Positions 24,554-33,063 of a DNA stretch of 36,363 nucleotides are shown here, one piece after another. The position numbers and the translations under genes were made by a program. Each line of letters starts with the position of its first letter. The stretch's first letter is position 1. The stretch lies in NCBI GenBank assembly GCA_964407525.1, contig CAYOWC010000016.1, positions 1 to 36,363 of the forward strand, read 5' to 3'. The notes below the pieces were generated by a model that was not told the origin of the DNA, did not search any database, and saw only the letters and a list, made by a program, of their open reading frames with translations. Source of the stretch: DUZB01 sp964407525 (GTDB lineage Bacteria > Desulfobacterota > DSM-4660 > Desulfatiglandales > Desulfatiglandaceae).

Positions 24554-25963
24554 ATGCAGATGCGAAATGACATAACAGAGAAAAACGACGAAACACCATC
24601 GGATGGGGGGATGGCCGGCAAAAAGATACTGGTCGTGGGCCTGGGAATTTCAGGGCTCTGGTCTTCACTTTGCCTTGCCGGCAAGGGCGCCGGGGTAACG
24701 GTCACGGAGGAACGAGAGAGGGAAGATATTGACCCTGAAGTCCTGAGCATCTTGGCAAATTCCGGTGTTCTTGTGGAAAGTGGGGGGCATCAGCTTGAAA
24801 GCTTTTTGCACGCGGACATGATCGTGTTAAGTCCCGGCGTTCCCCATGACACACCCCTCATTCAATCGGCTGCCACAAAAGGCATCCCGGTAATCGGTGA
24901 AATGGAGTTGGCGGCGCGTTTCATCAAAATCCCGATCATCGCTGTAACAGGAACCAATGGCAAATCATCCGTCACCACCTTGATCGGGAACATGCTTGAA
25001 AAGGCGGGGAAACAGGTCTTTGCGGGAGGCAACCTGGGAATCCCCCTGGCCGCCTATGTTGCACGCAATGAAAAGGCGGATGCCATCGTTGCGGAGGTAA
25101 GCAGCTTTCAACTGGATACCATGGTTTCCTTTTGCCCGGAAGTTTCCATCATACTGAATATTTCCCCCGACCACCTGGACAGGTACAAGGAATATGAAGA
25201 CTATGTCCGGTCAAAACTGCGCATATTTGAAAATCAGGGAAGCGGTCATTATACCATCGTAAACGATAATGACCCCGTTCTACACCTGACCGAAGCGCCT
25301 TCTCCCGTAACCATGCTCCGTTACGGTCTGGAAAAAATGGGAGGAAGACATGCCTTTCTCGATCAAAATGCCATCCAAGCGCAACTGGAGGGATCCAAAC
25401 CCTGTTCTTTTTCTCTGGAGCATTTTTCCCTGCCGGGCGCCCATAACATGGAGAATCTGATGGCGGTGGTACTTGCAGGCTTGGCGTTGCAGGTAGATCC
25501 GGAAATCATTCAACAAACCATAAACGAATTCAAGGGATTACCCCACCGGTTACAAATGGTGGAAGAGATACACGGAATTTCTTTTTTCAATGATTCCAAA
25601 GCAACCAATATCGATGCCGCAATCAGGGCTATCAGGAGTTTTGATCGCCCAATCATCCTTATTGCGGGGGGAAGGCATAAAGGCGCGGACTACGATCCCC
25701 TGGTAGAGGCCGCAAAACCGAATGTGAAACATGCAATTTTTATGGGAGAGTCCGGCGACATACTCGCAAATGCTTTCGAAGGACATATCCCTTTTTCCTT
25801 GGTCGAAGACATGAAATCGGCAGTGACCAAAGCCCTTTCAAAAGCGGCAAAGGGAGACGCCATACTCCTTGCCCCGGCTTGCTCCAGTTTTGACATGTAT
25901 TCCAGTTACGGGCACCGGGGAAAAACCTTTAACAGCGCTGTACGAGACTTGGCTCATGGCTGA
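24554..25963 (+). CDS. murD: UDP-MurNAc-L-alanine--D-glutamate ligase
   Basis: Adds D-glutamate to UDP-MurNAc-L-Ala in the cytosol. The 469-residue protein has an N-terminal Rossmann motif VVGLGISG, LSPGVPHDTP, the ATP motif GTNGKSS at 133-139, AEVSSFQLD, NISPDHLDRY, HNMENLMA, FFNDSKATN, LIAGGRHKGAD and LAPACSSFDMY. About 20 residues precede the usual start. An internal ATG at 24611 preceded by GGGGGG is a credible alternative start, giving about 450 residues. It overlaps ftsW by 8 bp. Confidence 0.95.
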   Translation: MQMRNDITEKNDETPSDGGMAGKKILVVGLGISGLWSSLCLAGKGAGVTVTEEREREDIDPEVLSILANSGVLVESGGHQLESFLHADMIVLSPGVPHDTPLIQSAATKGIPVIGEMELAARFIKIPIIAVTGTNGKSSVTTLIGNMLEKAGKQVFAGGNLGIPLAAYVARNEKADAIVAEVSSFQLDTMVSFCPEVSIILNISPDHLDRYKEYEDYVRSKLRIFENQGSGHYTIVNDNDPVLHLTEAPSPVTMLRYGLEKMGGRHAFLDQNAIQAQLEGSKPCSFSLEHFSLPGAHNMENLMAVVLAGLALQVDPEIIQQTINEFKGLPHRLQMVEEIHGISFFNDSKATNIDAAIRAIRSFDRPIILIAGGRHKGADYDPLVEAAKPNVKHAIFMGESGDILANAFEGHIPFSLVEDMKSAVTKALSKAAKGDAILLAPACSSFDMYSSYGHRGKTFNSAVRDLAHG

Positions 25964-27059
25964 GAAAGCTTCAACCGATTCGGGGTACAATTATCTGATC
26001 CTGGTCCCCACCATGCTGTTAATCTGCCTGGGGCTGGTCATGATTTACAGTGCAAGTTCAAATCTGGGACAGCTTCGTCTCGGAGATGGGTATTTCTATC
26101 TGAAAAGGCAGACCATCTTTTGCATTATCGGGATCGCAGTCATGTTTACAACAAGATACATCCCCCATACGCTGTATTCGAAATTTGTGTATCCCCTTCT
26201 GCTCATCAGTGTCGGCCTCCTGGGGCTTCTGTTTATTCCAGCTCTGAGCCGAGAAATAGGAGGCGCCCACCGGTGGTTGAACCTGGGATTACTGACCTTT
26301 CAACCGTCCGAACTGGTTAAGTTCTCTCTGGCGGTTTATATGGCCTATTCCATGTCGAAGAAGAGTGCTGAAATGGCATCTTTTTCAAAAGGAGTGCTGC
26401 CCCACCTGTTGATTGCAGGCATATTGATGCTGCTGATTCTGCTTCAACCTGATCTTGGCACTACGGTTATTATCGGTTTGTGGATGCTGATTGCCCTCTT
26501 CGTGGGCGGCGTGAGAATTTTCCATATTTCTTCTATTTTTCTTCTTTGTTCTCCCCTGGTGATATGGCTGATAACCAGTGCCGACTACAGGATGAAAAGA
26601 TGGTTGGCCTTCATAGACCCATGGGAAGACCCCACAGGCAAAGGATTCCAGATCGTCCATTCCTTCATGGCCTTCGGGTCGGGAGGGATCTTTGGCGCAG
26701 GCCTTGGGAACAGTAAACAAAAGCTCTTTTATCTGCCGGAGTCCCACACGGACTTTGTCCTGTCCATCACGGGCGAAGAACTGGGGCTTTTAGGGGTGGC
26801 TTCCATCATCATTCTTTTCGGCACATTAATTATGGGAGGCATTCGGGTCGCACTGAAGGCGCGGGATCTTTACAGCACGTATCTTGCCCTCGGAATTACC
26901 AGCTTCTTAGGACTGCAAGTCGTAATCAACATGGCGGTGGTCATGGGCCTGCTTCCTACCAAGGGCTTGACCCTTCCGCTCATAAGCTACGGTGGGTCAT
27001 CCCTGGTCATGACGCTCCTGAGTATAGGCGTTCTCTTGAATATCTCTGCAAAGAGCTGA
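25956..27059 (+). CDS. ftsW: septal peptidoglycan glycosyltransferase FtsW
   Basis: SEDS-family lipid II polymerase working with FtsI at the division site. The 367-residue protein has about ten membrane helices. Family motifs are GGAHRWLNLG, FQPSELVKFS, KGFQIVHSFMAFGSGG and the periplasmic LPESHTDF, whose D266 aligns with the SEDS catalytic Asp, then TGEELGLLG and PLISYGGSSLV. I chose the ATG at 25956, eight bases inside the end of murD. The frame is open further upstream, but the extra 29 residues lie within murD and lack family character. Confidence 0.95.
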   Translation: MAEKASTDSGYNYLILVPTMLLICLGLVMIYSASSNLGQLRLGDGYFYLKRQTIFCIIGIAVMFTTRYIPHTLYSKFVYPLLLISVGLLGLLFIPALSREIGGAHRWLNLGLLTFQPSELVKFSLAVYMAYSMSKKSAEMASFSKGVLPHLLIAGILMLLILLQPDLGTTVIIGLWMLIALFVGGVRIFHISSIFLLCSPLVIWLITSADYRMKRWLAFIDPWEDPTGKGFQIVHSFMAFGSGGIFGAGLGNSKQKLFYLPESHTDFVLSITGEELGLLGVASIIILFGTLIMGGIRVALKARDLYSTYLALGITSFLGLQVVINMAVVMGLLPTKGLTLPLISYGGSSLVMTLLSIGVLLNISAKS

Positions 27060-27068
27060 GATGCGAAA

Positions 27069-28160
27069 ATGAAACAGAAGTCGGAATACCGAATCATCAT
27101 TGCAGGAGGAGGAACTGGCGGCCACCTGTTCCCCGGAATCGCAGTAGCGAGAGAAATACAGTCAAGGCACCGGAATACTGAAGTTCTTTTTGTGGCAGGG
27201 CGGAAAAGAATGGAGACAGGAATTTTGTCAACCTATCAATTTCAGACGGAATTTATTGATGTAAAGGGACTCAAAGGCCAGGGATGGAAACAAGGGCTTC
27301 AAGTCCTGGCTCGAATTCCCAAAAGCATCATGCAGTCGGTCTCCATAATCAGGCGTTTTTCTCCTTCGGTTGTTCTGGGAGTCGGAGGATATTCTTCCGG
27401 ACCGTTTTGCCTGACCGCCAGGGGAATGGGAATTCCAACGGCCATTCATGAACAAAATTCCTACCCCGGCCTCACAAATCGAATGCTCACAAGGATAGTC
27501 GATCGCACCTTTATCTCTTTTGAAACATGTGAGCCCTATTTAAAGACGAAAAAGAAGGTGCTCACAGGCAATCCGGTACGTGAAGAACTCATCCGGGAGA
27601 ATGCGAACAGGCCTCAAAACGAAGACTTCTCCGTACTGGTTGTTGGTGGCAGCCAGGGCGCAAGGGCAATAAATGAGGCGTTTGTAGAGACCTTGGTCCA
27701 ATGGAAAGACGCAGGGAAAAAGATTCGGGTAACCCACCAGACCGGTCAGGCCGACTATGAAAGGGTTCAAACAGATTACACAAACAAGGGTCTTTCGGGG
27801 AAAGTGGCCCCGTTTATCAAAGCGATGGCAGAAGCATACGGATCTGCAGACATGGTTGTCGGCCGAGCGGGGGCAACAACCATCTTTGAACTGGCAGCAT
27901 TAGGAAAGCCTTCCGTGCTGATTCCTTACCCTTTTGCGGCAAACAACCACCAGGAAACAAATGCGAATGCCCTGTTCAACACTGGCGGCGCGGAAATGAT
28001 CCACCAGAAAGACCTGAACGGAGAGAGCCTCAGTAGAGTCCTTATGAAATACATGAATAACAGGGCTGCGCTTAAAAAAATGGGAGAAAGGGCCCGCCGC
28101 ATATACCGCCCGGACGCTGCAAAAAAAATTGTCGATGAGCTGGAGGCTATCAGGCTATGA
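27069..28160 (+). CDS. murG: MurG UDP-GlcNAc transferase (lipid II synthesis)
   Basis: Adds GlcNAc to lipid I on the cytosolic face of the inner membrane, giving lipid II. This GT-B glycosyltransferase has 363 residues. The N-terminal glycine loop GGGTGGH is at 13-19, followed by GVGGYSSGP, the signature IHEQNSYPG, TGNPVREE, VVGGSQGARAIN, VVGRAGATTIFEL and PYPFAANNHQ, the UDP-GlcNAc contact region. It starts 9 bp after ftsW and overlaps murC by ATGA. Confidence 0.97.
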   Translation: MKQKSEYRIIIAGGGTGGHLFPGIAVAREIQSRHRNTEVLFVAGRKRMETGILSTYQFQTEFIDVKGLKGQGWKQGLQVLARIPKSIMQSVSIIRRFSPSVVLGVGGYSSGPFCLTARGMGIPTAIHEQNSYPGLTNRMLTRIVDRTFISFETCEPYLKTKKKVLTGNPVREELIRENANRPQNEDFSVLVVGGSQGARAINEAFVETLVQWKDAGKKIRVTHQTGQADYERVQTDYTNKGLSGKVAPFIKAMAEAYGSADMVVGRAGATTIFELAALGKPSVLIPYPFAANNHQETNANALFNTGGAEMIHQKDLNGESLSRVLMKYMNNRAALKKMGERARRIYRPDAAKKIVDELEAIRL

Positions 28161-29554
28161 AGCAATTCGGAAAAGCAAAACAAATTCATTTCATAGGGAT
28201 CGGGGGCATCGGCATGAGTGGCATTGCTGAACTGCTGATCAACCTGGGATATGAAGTCAGCGGTTCAGATCTCAAAGATACGGCTGTAACCAGAAGGCTT
28301 ACGGAACTCGGAGGCACTTTATTCAAGGGGCACCGGGCGGAACAGGTGGAAGGCGCAGACGTTGTCGTCTATTCTTCAGCCGTGAAAGAGACCAATCCCG
28401 AGGTAATAGAAGCGAAGGCTCGATTCATCCCGGTCATACCGAGAGCGGAAATGTTGGCTGAATTAATGCGTCTCAAATATGGCGTAGCCATTGCGGGGGC
28501 CCATGGAAAAACAACCACCACGTCGATGGTAGCGTCCATCCTGACCGGAGGCAGTATGGACCCAACCGTTGTCATTGGCGGGAGGTTGGATATCTGGGGT
28601 GGATCAAACGCCAAACTTGGACAGGGAGAAATTCTGGTTGCCGAAGCCGATGAAAGTGACGGCTCATTTCTTGCGCTGTCTCCCACCATTGCGGTCGTAA
28701 CCAATATAGATCTCGAACATCTGGATCATTACGGGAGCATGGACGCAATCCGGACGACATTCATCAATTTCATTAACAAAGTTCCGTTTTACGGGGTTTC
28801 AGTATTGTGTCTTGACAACGAAGAAATCCAGGGAATAATTCCCCATCTCAAAAAACGATACATTACCTACGGCATGAGTTCACAAGCGGATCTGAGAGGA
28901 AAAGACCTCATAAAAGAAAAAGAAGGAACCAGCTTTGAGATTACCCTACATGGAGATTCCCTTGGCAGAGTTTCCGTGGGAATGCCGGGAGAGCACAATG
29001 TTTTGAACGCCCTTGCCGCTACAGCGGTCGGTCTTGAGCTGGATCTGGAAATGGAAATAATCAGAAAAGGACTCAAGGCATTAGGAGGGCTTGCAAGGCG
29101 TTTTCAAGTAAAGGGGGAAAGAGAAGGGGTACTGTTCCTTGACGACTACGGTCATCACCCCACCGAAATCGCAGCCACGTTGAAAACCGTGAAAGAATGC
29201 TGGCCGGAAAGGCGGTTGATGGTCGCTTTCCAGCCGCACAGATTTACACGTACAAAAACGCTTTTGGACCGTTTTGCCATCAGTTTCAACGATGCGGATG
29301 TCTTGCTGGTAGCCCCCATATTTCCCGCAGGAGAGCAGCCGATTGAAAACATCAATGCAGAGAACCTTGTACAGGAAATAAGGAATCACGGCCACAAGGA
29401 AGTCTTCTCTTTTTCCGGAGAGGCCGCAATGGAAAAAGCTATTCTGGAATGGTTCAGGCCGGGGGATCTCCTGCTAACGTTAGGAGCCGGAAATATTTAT
29501 CAGATGGGTACCCGGATTCTGGACACACCAGGGAAGATCTGTACCGGTACCTGA
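28157..29554 (+). CDS. murC: UDP-N-acetylmuramate--L-alanine ligase
   Basis: First amino-acid ligase of the stem peptide, adding L-alanine to UDP-MurNAc. The 465-residue protein has the N-terminal HFIGIGGIGMSGIAE, YSSAVKETNPE, the ATP motif GAHGKTTT at 114-121, EADESDGSF, TNIDLEHLDHY, GEHNVLNALAA, DDYGHHPTEI and FQPHRFTRT, all canonical. murG precedes it with an ATGA overlap. murB follows after 2 bp. Confidence 0.97.
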   Translation: MKQFGKAKQIHFIGIGGIGMSGIAELLINLGYEVSGSDLKDTAVTRRLTELGGTLFKGHRAEQVEGADVVVYSSAVKETNPEVIEAKARFIPVIPRAEMLAELMRLKYGVAIAGAHGKTTTTSMVASILTGGSMDPTVVIGGRLDIWGGSNAKLGQGEILVAEADESDGSFLALSPTIAVVTNIDLEHLDHYGSMDAIRTTFINFINKVPFYGVSVLCLDNEEIQGIIPHLKKRYITYGMSSQADLRGKDLIKEKEGTSFEITLHGDSLGRVSVGMPGEHNVLNALAATAVGLELDLEMEIIRKGLKALGGLARRFQVKGEREGVLFLDDYGHHPTEIAATLKTVKECWPERRLMVAFQPHRFTRTKTLLDRFAISFNDADVLLVAPIFPAGEQPIENINAENLVQEIRNHGHKEVFSFSGEAAMEKAILEWFRPGDLLLTLGAGNIYQMGTRILDTPGKICTGT

Positions 29555-29556
29555 AC

Positions 29557-30468
29557 ATGAATGACGAGCAAAAAAAACAACTGCTTCACATGTTCAAAAG
29601 CAGGGTCTCCTTTGACCACGCCATGGCCCGGTGCACCACTTTCAGAACCGGGGCTGAAGCAGATGCGTTTATGGAAGTCCTTGAAGAGGAAGAACTCTGT
29701 ATGCTCATACCCTGGGTTTTAAAAGAAAGTCTCCCATACATGGTAATCGGCAAGGGCAGCAACTTGCTTGTGAAGGATGGTGGGTTTAGAGGAATCGTTG
29801 TTCGTCTTGGCGGAAAGCTCTCTGAATTGGGGTTTGACGACAGCCGGAAAACTCGCGTTCTTGCAGGAGCGGGTCTTTCCATCAAGGATTTCCTTTTGTG
29901 GTGCAAAGTCCAGGGTCTTGCCGGTATGGAATTCCTTGCCGGTATTCCGGGAACTCTGGGGGGCGCCCTGTTTATGAACGCCGGCGCCTTTGGGGAGGAA
30001 ATCTGTGAGCATGTAGGTATAATTCATATGGTCACACCCACGGGATTGAAGAAACATCTAACAAAGGTTGAACTGAGGTTCTCCTATCGCAAGCTGGAAA
30101 TTGAAACGGGAGACATCATAACCCGCATCTGTTTTCAAATGGAAAAAGGATCTAAAAAAGAGATTTCACAACGCATGGCAGGTTTTCTCAAACAAAGACG
30201 GGAAACCCAGCCTCTGGAATTTCCCAGCGCAGGTTCCGTATTCAAGAATCCTCCAGGGGATTTTGCAGGCAGTCTCATTGAAAAAGCAGGCTTGAAGGGA
30301 ACTCGCAGGGGCGGTGCCATGATCTCAGAAAAACATGCCAATTTCATTGTGAATACGGGCGGGGCAAACTCAAAAGAGATTCTTTCACTAATCGACCTGG
30401 CTCAAAGAAAGGTGAAAGAGGATTTTGGGGTCAAACTGGAGTTGGAAATCCAGGTAGTCGGTGAGTAA
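29557..30468 (+). CDS. murB: UDP-N-acetylenolpyruvoylglucosamine reductase
   Basis: FAD- and NADPH-dependent enzyme that reduces UDP-GlcNAc-enolpyruvate to UDP-MurNAc. The 303-residue size fits type II MurB. FAD-binding segments are GKGSNLLVKDGGFRG and GMEFLAGIPGTLGGALFMNAG. The C-terminal domain has FPSAGSVFKNP with the conserved catalytic-type serine, and ISEKHANFIVN. The ATG at 29557 is chosen because it falls just after the murC stop. The open frame extends 36 codons further into murC, but those residues have no MurB character. No clear ribosome binding site is seen, which suggests translational coupling to murC. In many dcw clusters ddl follows; here a repeat and ftsQ follow. Confidence 0.95.
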   Translation: MNDEQKKQLLHMFKSRVSFDHAMARCTTFRTGAEADAFMEVLEEEELCMLIPWVLKESLPYMVIGKGSNLLVKDGGFRGIVVRLGGKLSELGFDDSRKTRVLAGAGLSIKDFLLWCKVQGLAGMEFLAGIPGTLGGALFMNAGAFGEEICEHVGIIHMVTPTGLKKHLTKVELRFSYRKLEIETGDIITRICFQMEKGSKKEISQRMAGFLKQRRETQPLEFPSAGSVFKNPPGDFAGSLIEKAGLKGTRRGGAMISEKHANFIVNTGGANSKEILSLIDLAQRKVKEDFGVKLELEIQVVGE

Positions 30469-30510
30469 ACAGAGGCGTCACCCAAAAAAGAGCAATTAAC
30501 GGTCAGTTAT

Positions 30511-30545
30511 AAGCTAACTGCTAAAAGCTAACAACTAAAGGCTAA
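30511..30545. repeat. heptamer array between murB and ftsQ
   Basis: Five uninterrupted 7-bp units: AAGCTAA, CTGCTAA, AAGCTAA, CAACTAA, AGGCTAA, which are TTAGCNN words on the other strand. It resembles one arm of the MITE-like elements. AAAGG at 30537-30541, spanning the last two units, is the only ribosome-binding-like sequence before ftsQ. Confidence 0.85.
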
Positions 30546-30550
30546 TTTCC

Positions 30551-31357
30551 TTGAAAAGCAAGACAGACAAAAACAAGGATAAGAAAGGAAGACTCTCTTC
30601 TGCTCTGGGAGTGATTCATAGTGCAGGATCTGTACTACTGAAGATCTTCATGCTTGTCCTATTCGTCGCTGTAATCAGCTTTTCATTTTTGTCGCTCTAC
30701 CAGTACCTGCTTTCATCTCCTTATATGCGCCTGGAAGAGGTAAAAATTACAGGGATCGAAGAAAAAATCATGGCCGAATTAAAAAAAACCCACAATCTCA
30801 ATGCAGATCAGAGTCTTCTTGGAATCAATCTCAACGAGCTCAACAGAGAGATAGAAAAACATCCCTGGATACGATCTGTCAGGCTGGAAAGAAGGTTTCC
30901 CAACACCCTGATCGTGGAAGTAGAAAGGCAGGAACCCCTTGCCATGGTCGTCATGGAACAGATGCACTACATGAACAGATACGGGGAGATTTTCAAAAAA
31001 GTCGAGGGGCAGGACCCTATTGATCTTCCCGTAATAACCGGCATCCCGAAAGACACGATAAAATCTCGGGAACTGCTGAAAAATGCCGTCCATGTAATGG
31101 AAATTCTGGAAGCAGAAGCCGAGCCCTGGTCTCTGAACCAGGTCTCCGAGATCCATGTGAGAAACAACGATGAGATGTCACTCTACTTCAATCATCTCAA
31201 GGCTGAAGTCAGATTCAAATGGCATCATCTCGCAGGAAAATTAGATGGCCTGCGAAAGGTCTCTAAACATCTTGCAAAAACGGGAAAGATAGAACAAATC
31301 AACCGTATCGACCTGAATTATGGGGATGGGGCGGTTGTTTCTTTTAAGAATAGTTAA
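30551..31357 (+). CDS. ftsQ: cell division protein FtsQ
   Basis: Bitopic division protein that binds FtsL-FtsB and recruits the septal synthase. It has 268 residues: a basic cytosolic N-terminus (KSKTDKNKDKKGR), one membrane helix at about 33-55, a POTRA domain (about 58-130, MRLEEVKITG, LLGINLNELNREIEKHPWIRSV) and the FtsQ beta domain with RRFPNTLIVEVERQEPLA. The start is TTG at 30551, preceded by AAAGG with 9-nt spacing that is formed by the heptamer repeat. ftsA follows after 26 bp. Confidence 0.93.
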   Translation: MKSKTDKNKDKKGRLSSALGVIHSAGSVLLKIFMLVLFVAVISFSFLSLYQYLLSSPYMRLEEVKITGIEEKIMAELKKTHNLNADQSLLGINLNELNREIEKHPWIRSVRLERRFPNTLIVEVERQEPLAMVVMEQMHYMNRYGEIFKKVEGQDPIDLPVITGIPKDTIKSRELLKNAVHVMEILEAEAEPWSLNQVSEIHVRNNDEMSLYFNHLKAEVRFKWHHLAGKLDGLRKVSKHLAKTGKIEQINRIDLNYGDGAVVSFKNS

Positions 31358-31383
31358 GAGTAAAAGAAAGGGGAAAAAAGACA

Positions 31384-32607
31384 ATGGCCGAGCAAATCAT
31401 CGTAGGCCTCGACATAGGAACCACCAAAATCTGCGCCGTGGTAGGAAATGTGTTTCAGGATGGAGTAGAGATCATTGGCATGGGCAGCCATCCTTCAGAG
31501 GGTTTGAGAAAAGGGGTTGTCATCAATATCGAAAACACGGTCAACTCCATCAAAGAGGCCATTGAAGAAGCTGAGACCATGGCCGGTTGCGAAATCAGCT
31601 CAGTGTATGCGGGCATTGCGGGTGGACACATCAAAGGCTTTAACACCCTCGGAGTCCTTGATCTCAAAGAAAGGGAAGTCACCAAAAAAGATATCGCCCG
31701 CGTGATAGAAGTGGCGAGCGCAGTGGCCATTCCCATGGACAGAGAAGTTATCCATACCCTCGTCCAGGAGTTTATCGTCGATGACCAGGACGGTATCATA
31801 GACCCACTAGGAATGGCCGGGGTTCGCCTGGAAGCAAAGGTACATATCGTCACGGGAGCGGTAACATCCGCACAAAATATCATTAAGTGCGCCAACAGGG
31901 CAGGACTGGATGTGTATGATATTGTCCTGGAGTCACTTGCCTCCAGCGAGGCGGTATTAGCGAAAGAAGAGCGAAATCTCGGAACCGCGTTGATTGACTT
32001 TGGGGGTGGAACCACGGATCTCGCCCTTCTCTCAAGAGGGGTGATTAAACATACATCCGTACTGGCCCTTGGCGGAGACAACCTGACCTACGACATTGCC
32101 GTGGGCCTCAGAACACCGCAGATAGAAGCAGAAAAGATCAAGATCAAATACGGTTGTGCGCTCTCCTCCATGATCGGAAAGGATGAAACAATAGAAGTCC
32201 CCGGGGTCGGAAACAGAAAACCAAGAATTTTATCACGAGAGATCCTGGGGGAAATTCTTGAACCGAGAATTGAAGAGATTTTTTCTCTCATATACAGCGA
32301 ATTGATCAGTTCAGGGTATGTGGAAATGGCAAGCTCAGGGGTTGTGGTTACAGGGGGATCTGCGGAACTTCCGGGAATAAGCGATATGGCGGAACAGATC
32401 TTTAATGCTCCGGCTCGAATAGGCTACCCGCAGGGAATAACCGGGCTCACCGAACTTGTCAACCAGCCCATGTATGCAACAGCGGTAGGTCTTGTCCTCC
32501 ACGGGGCCAAGTCCATGGAAAAGAAAAAGAAATTCAGGATAAGGGATACCAATATATTCCATCTTGTGATGTCAAGGATGAAAAAATGGTTTCGGGAAAT
32601 TGTTTAA
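31384..32607 (+). CDS. ftsA: cell division protein FtsA
   Basis: Actin-like ATPase that tethers FtsZ filaments to the inner membrane and signals to the septal synthase. The 407-residue protein has phosphate-1 motif VGLDIGTTKICAVVG, a 1C domain region near 85-160, phosphate-2 ALIDFGGGTTDLAL, the adenosine motif VVVTGGSAELPG, and a C-terminal amphipathic membrane-targeting helix (HLVMSRMKKWFREIV) after a Lys-rich linker. A good AAAGGGG precedes the ATG. It is separated from ftsZ by an unusually long 456-bp gap full of repeats. Confidence 0.97.
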   Translation: MAEQIIVGLDIGTTKICAVVGNVFQDGVEIIGMGSHPSEGLRKGVVINIENTVNSIKEAIEEAETMAGCEISSVYAGIAGGHIKGFNTLGVLDLKEREVTKKDIARVIEVASAVAIPMDREVIHTLVQEFIVDDQDGIIDPLGMAGVRLEAKVHIVTGAVTSAQNIIKCANRAGLDVYDIVLESLASSEAVLAKEERNLGTALIDFGGGTTDLALLSRGVIKHTSVLALGGDNLTYDIAVGLRTPQIEAEKIKIKYGCALSSMIGKDETIEVPGVGNRKPRILSREILGEILEPRIEEIFSLIYSELISSGYVEMASSGVVVTGGSAELPGISDMAEQIFNAPARIGYPQGITGLTELVNQPMYATAVGLVLHGAKSMEKKKKFRIRDTNIFHLVMSRMKKWFREIV

Positions 32608-32620
32608 TTAGAAAAAGCCG

Positions 32621-33003
32621 TTAGCGATTAGCCCTAAGCCATTAGTTCTTACAATATCAGATAGTTACGGTGAAGTAAGTTAACACAAGAGATGAAAAGA
32701 TCGGCATCCTTCATCCATAAGTTTACACTTTTCTTGGAAATGGGGTATGTTTTCTGGTTGAAAATCGGATGCTCAAACTGGAAATCCGAAACTGGAAATT
32801 GGATAACACATCCGAATTAATGTGTCTTTTTCTAATTTCCAATTTCCAGTTTCCAATTTCTCTGCGAAAACGCGAAATAACGAAAGTGTAAACTACTTTT
32901 TGGCTTAAATGAAGGATGCCAAAAAATCAATAGAAAACGTCATTTGAGTTCCTGTAATTTTTAAGCTAACGGCTAATTGCTAAAAGCTAATTACAGCATT
33001 TCG
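32621..33003. repeat. composite MITE-like repeat with nested insertion
   Basis: The left arm has TTAGCGA, TTAGCCC, TAAGCCA, TTAGTTC (32621-32648). The right arm, read on the minus strand, has TTAGCTT, TTAGCAA, TTAGCCG, TTAGCTT followed outward by a decayed terminus (TACAGCATTTCGG for TGCAGCTTTTAGG). It is much longer than copies A-C because the core holds a different inverted repeat. Confidence 0.75.
32703..32920. repeat. nested inverted repeat with TTTCCAR heptamers
   Basis: GGCATCCTTCAT (32703-32714) and GTTTACACTTT (32721-32731) recur inverted as AAAGTGTAAAC (32883-32893) and ATGAAGGATGCC (32909-32920). Inside, CTGGAAAT-type words face TTTCCAA, TTTCCAG, TTTCCAA at 32834-32854, again with a 7-bp period and inverted. 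Confidence 0.8.
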
Positions 33004-33063
33004 GTTTAAAGGTTAAACAACAAACATCAGGGGATTGTTTGAAAAAAGCAGAAAGGGGGAACC

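Larger units (their letters stand above)
32608..33063. other. 456-bp repeat-filled gap between ftsA and ftsZ
   Basis: No gene is seen. Outer heptamer arms (32621-32648 and 32962-33003) enclose an inverted repeat (32703-32920) that itself contains TTTCCAR heptamers. The last 60 bp before ftsZ are unique and end in the strong ribosome binding site GAAAGGGGGAACC. No confident promoter is seen, but an ftsZ-specific promoter could lie here. Confidence 0.75.

Noticed and set aside
25869..25955. N-terminal extension of ftsW into murD
   Set aside because: The extra 29 residues derive from the murD C-terminal motif region read in another frame.
29449..29556. N-terminal extension of murB into murC
   Set aside because: The extra 36 residues overlap conserved murC coding sequence and have no MurB features; the ATG after the murC stop is more likely.
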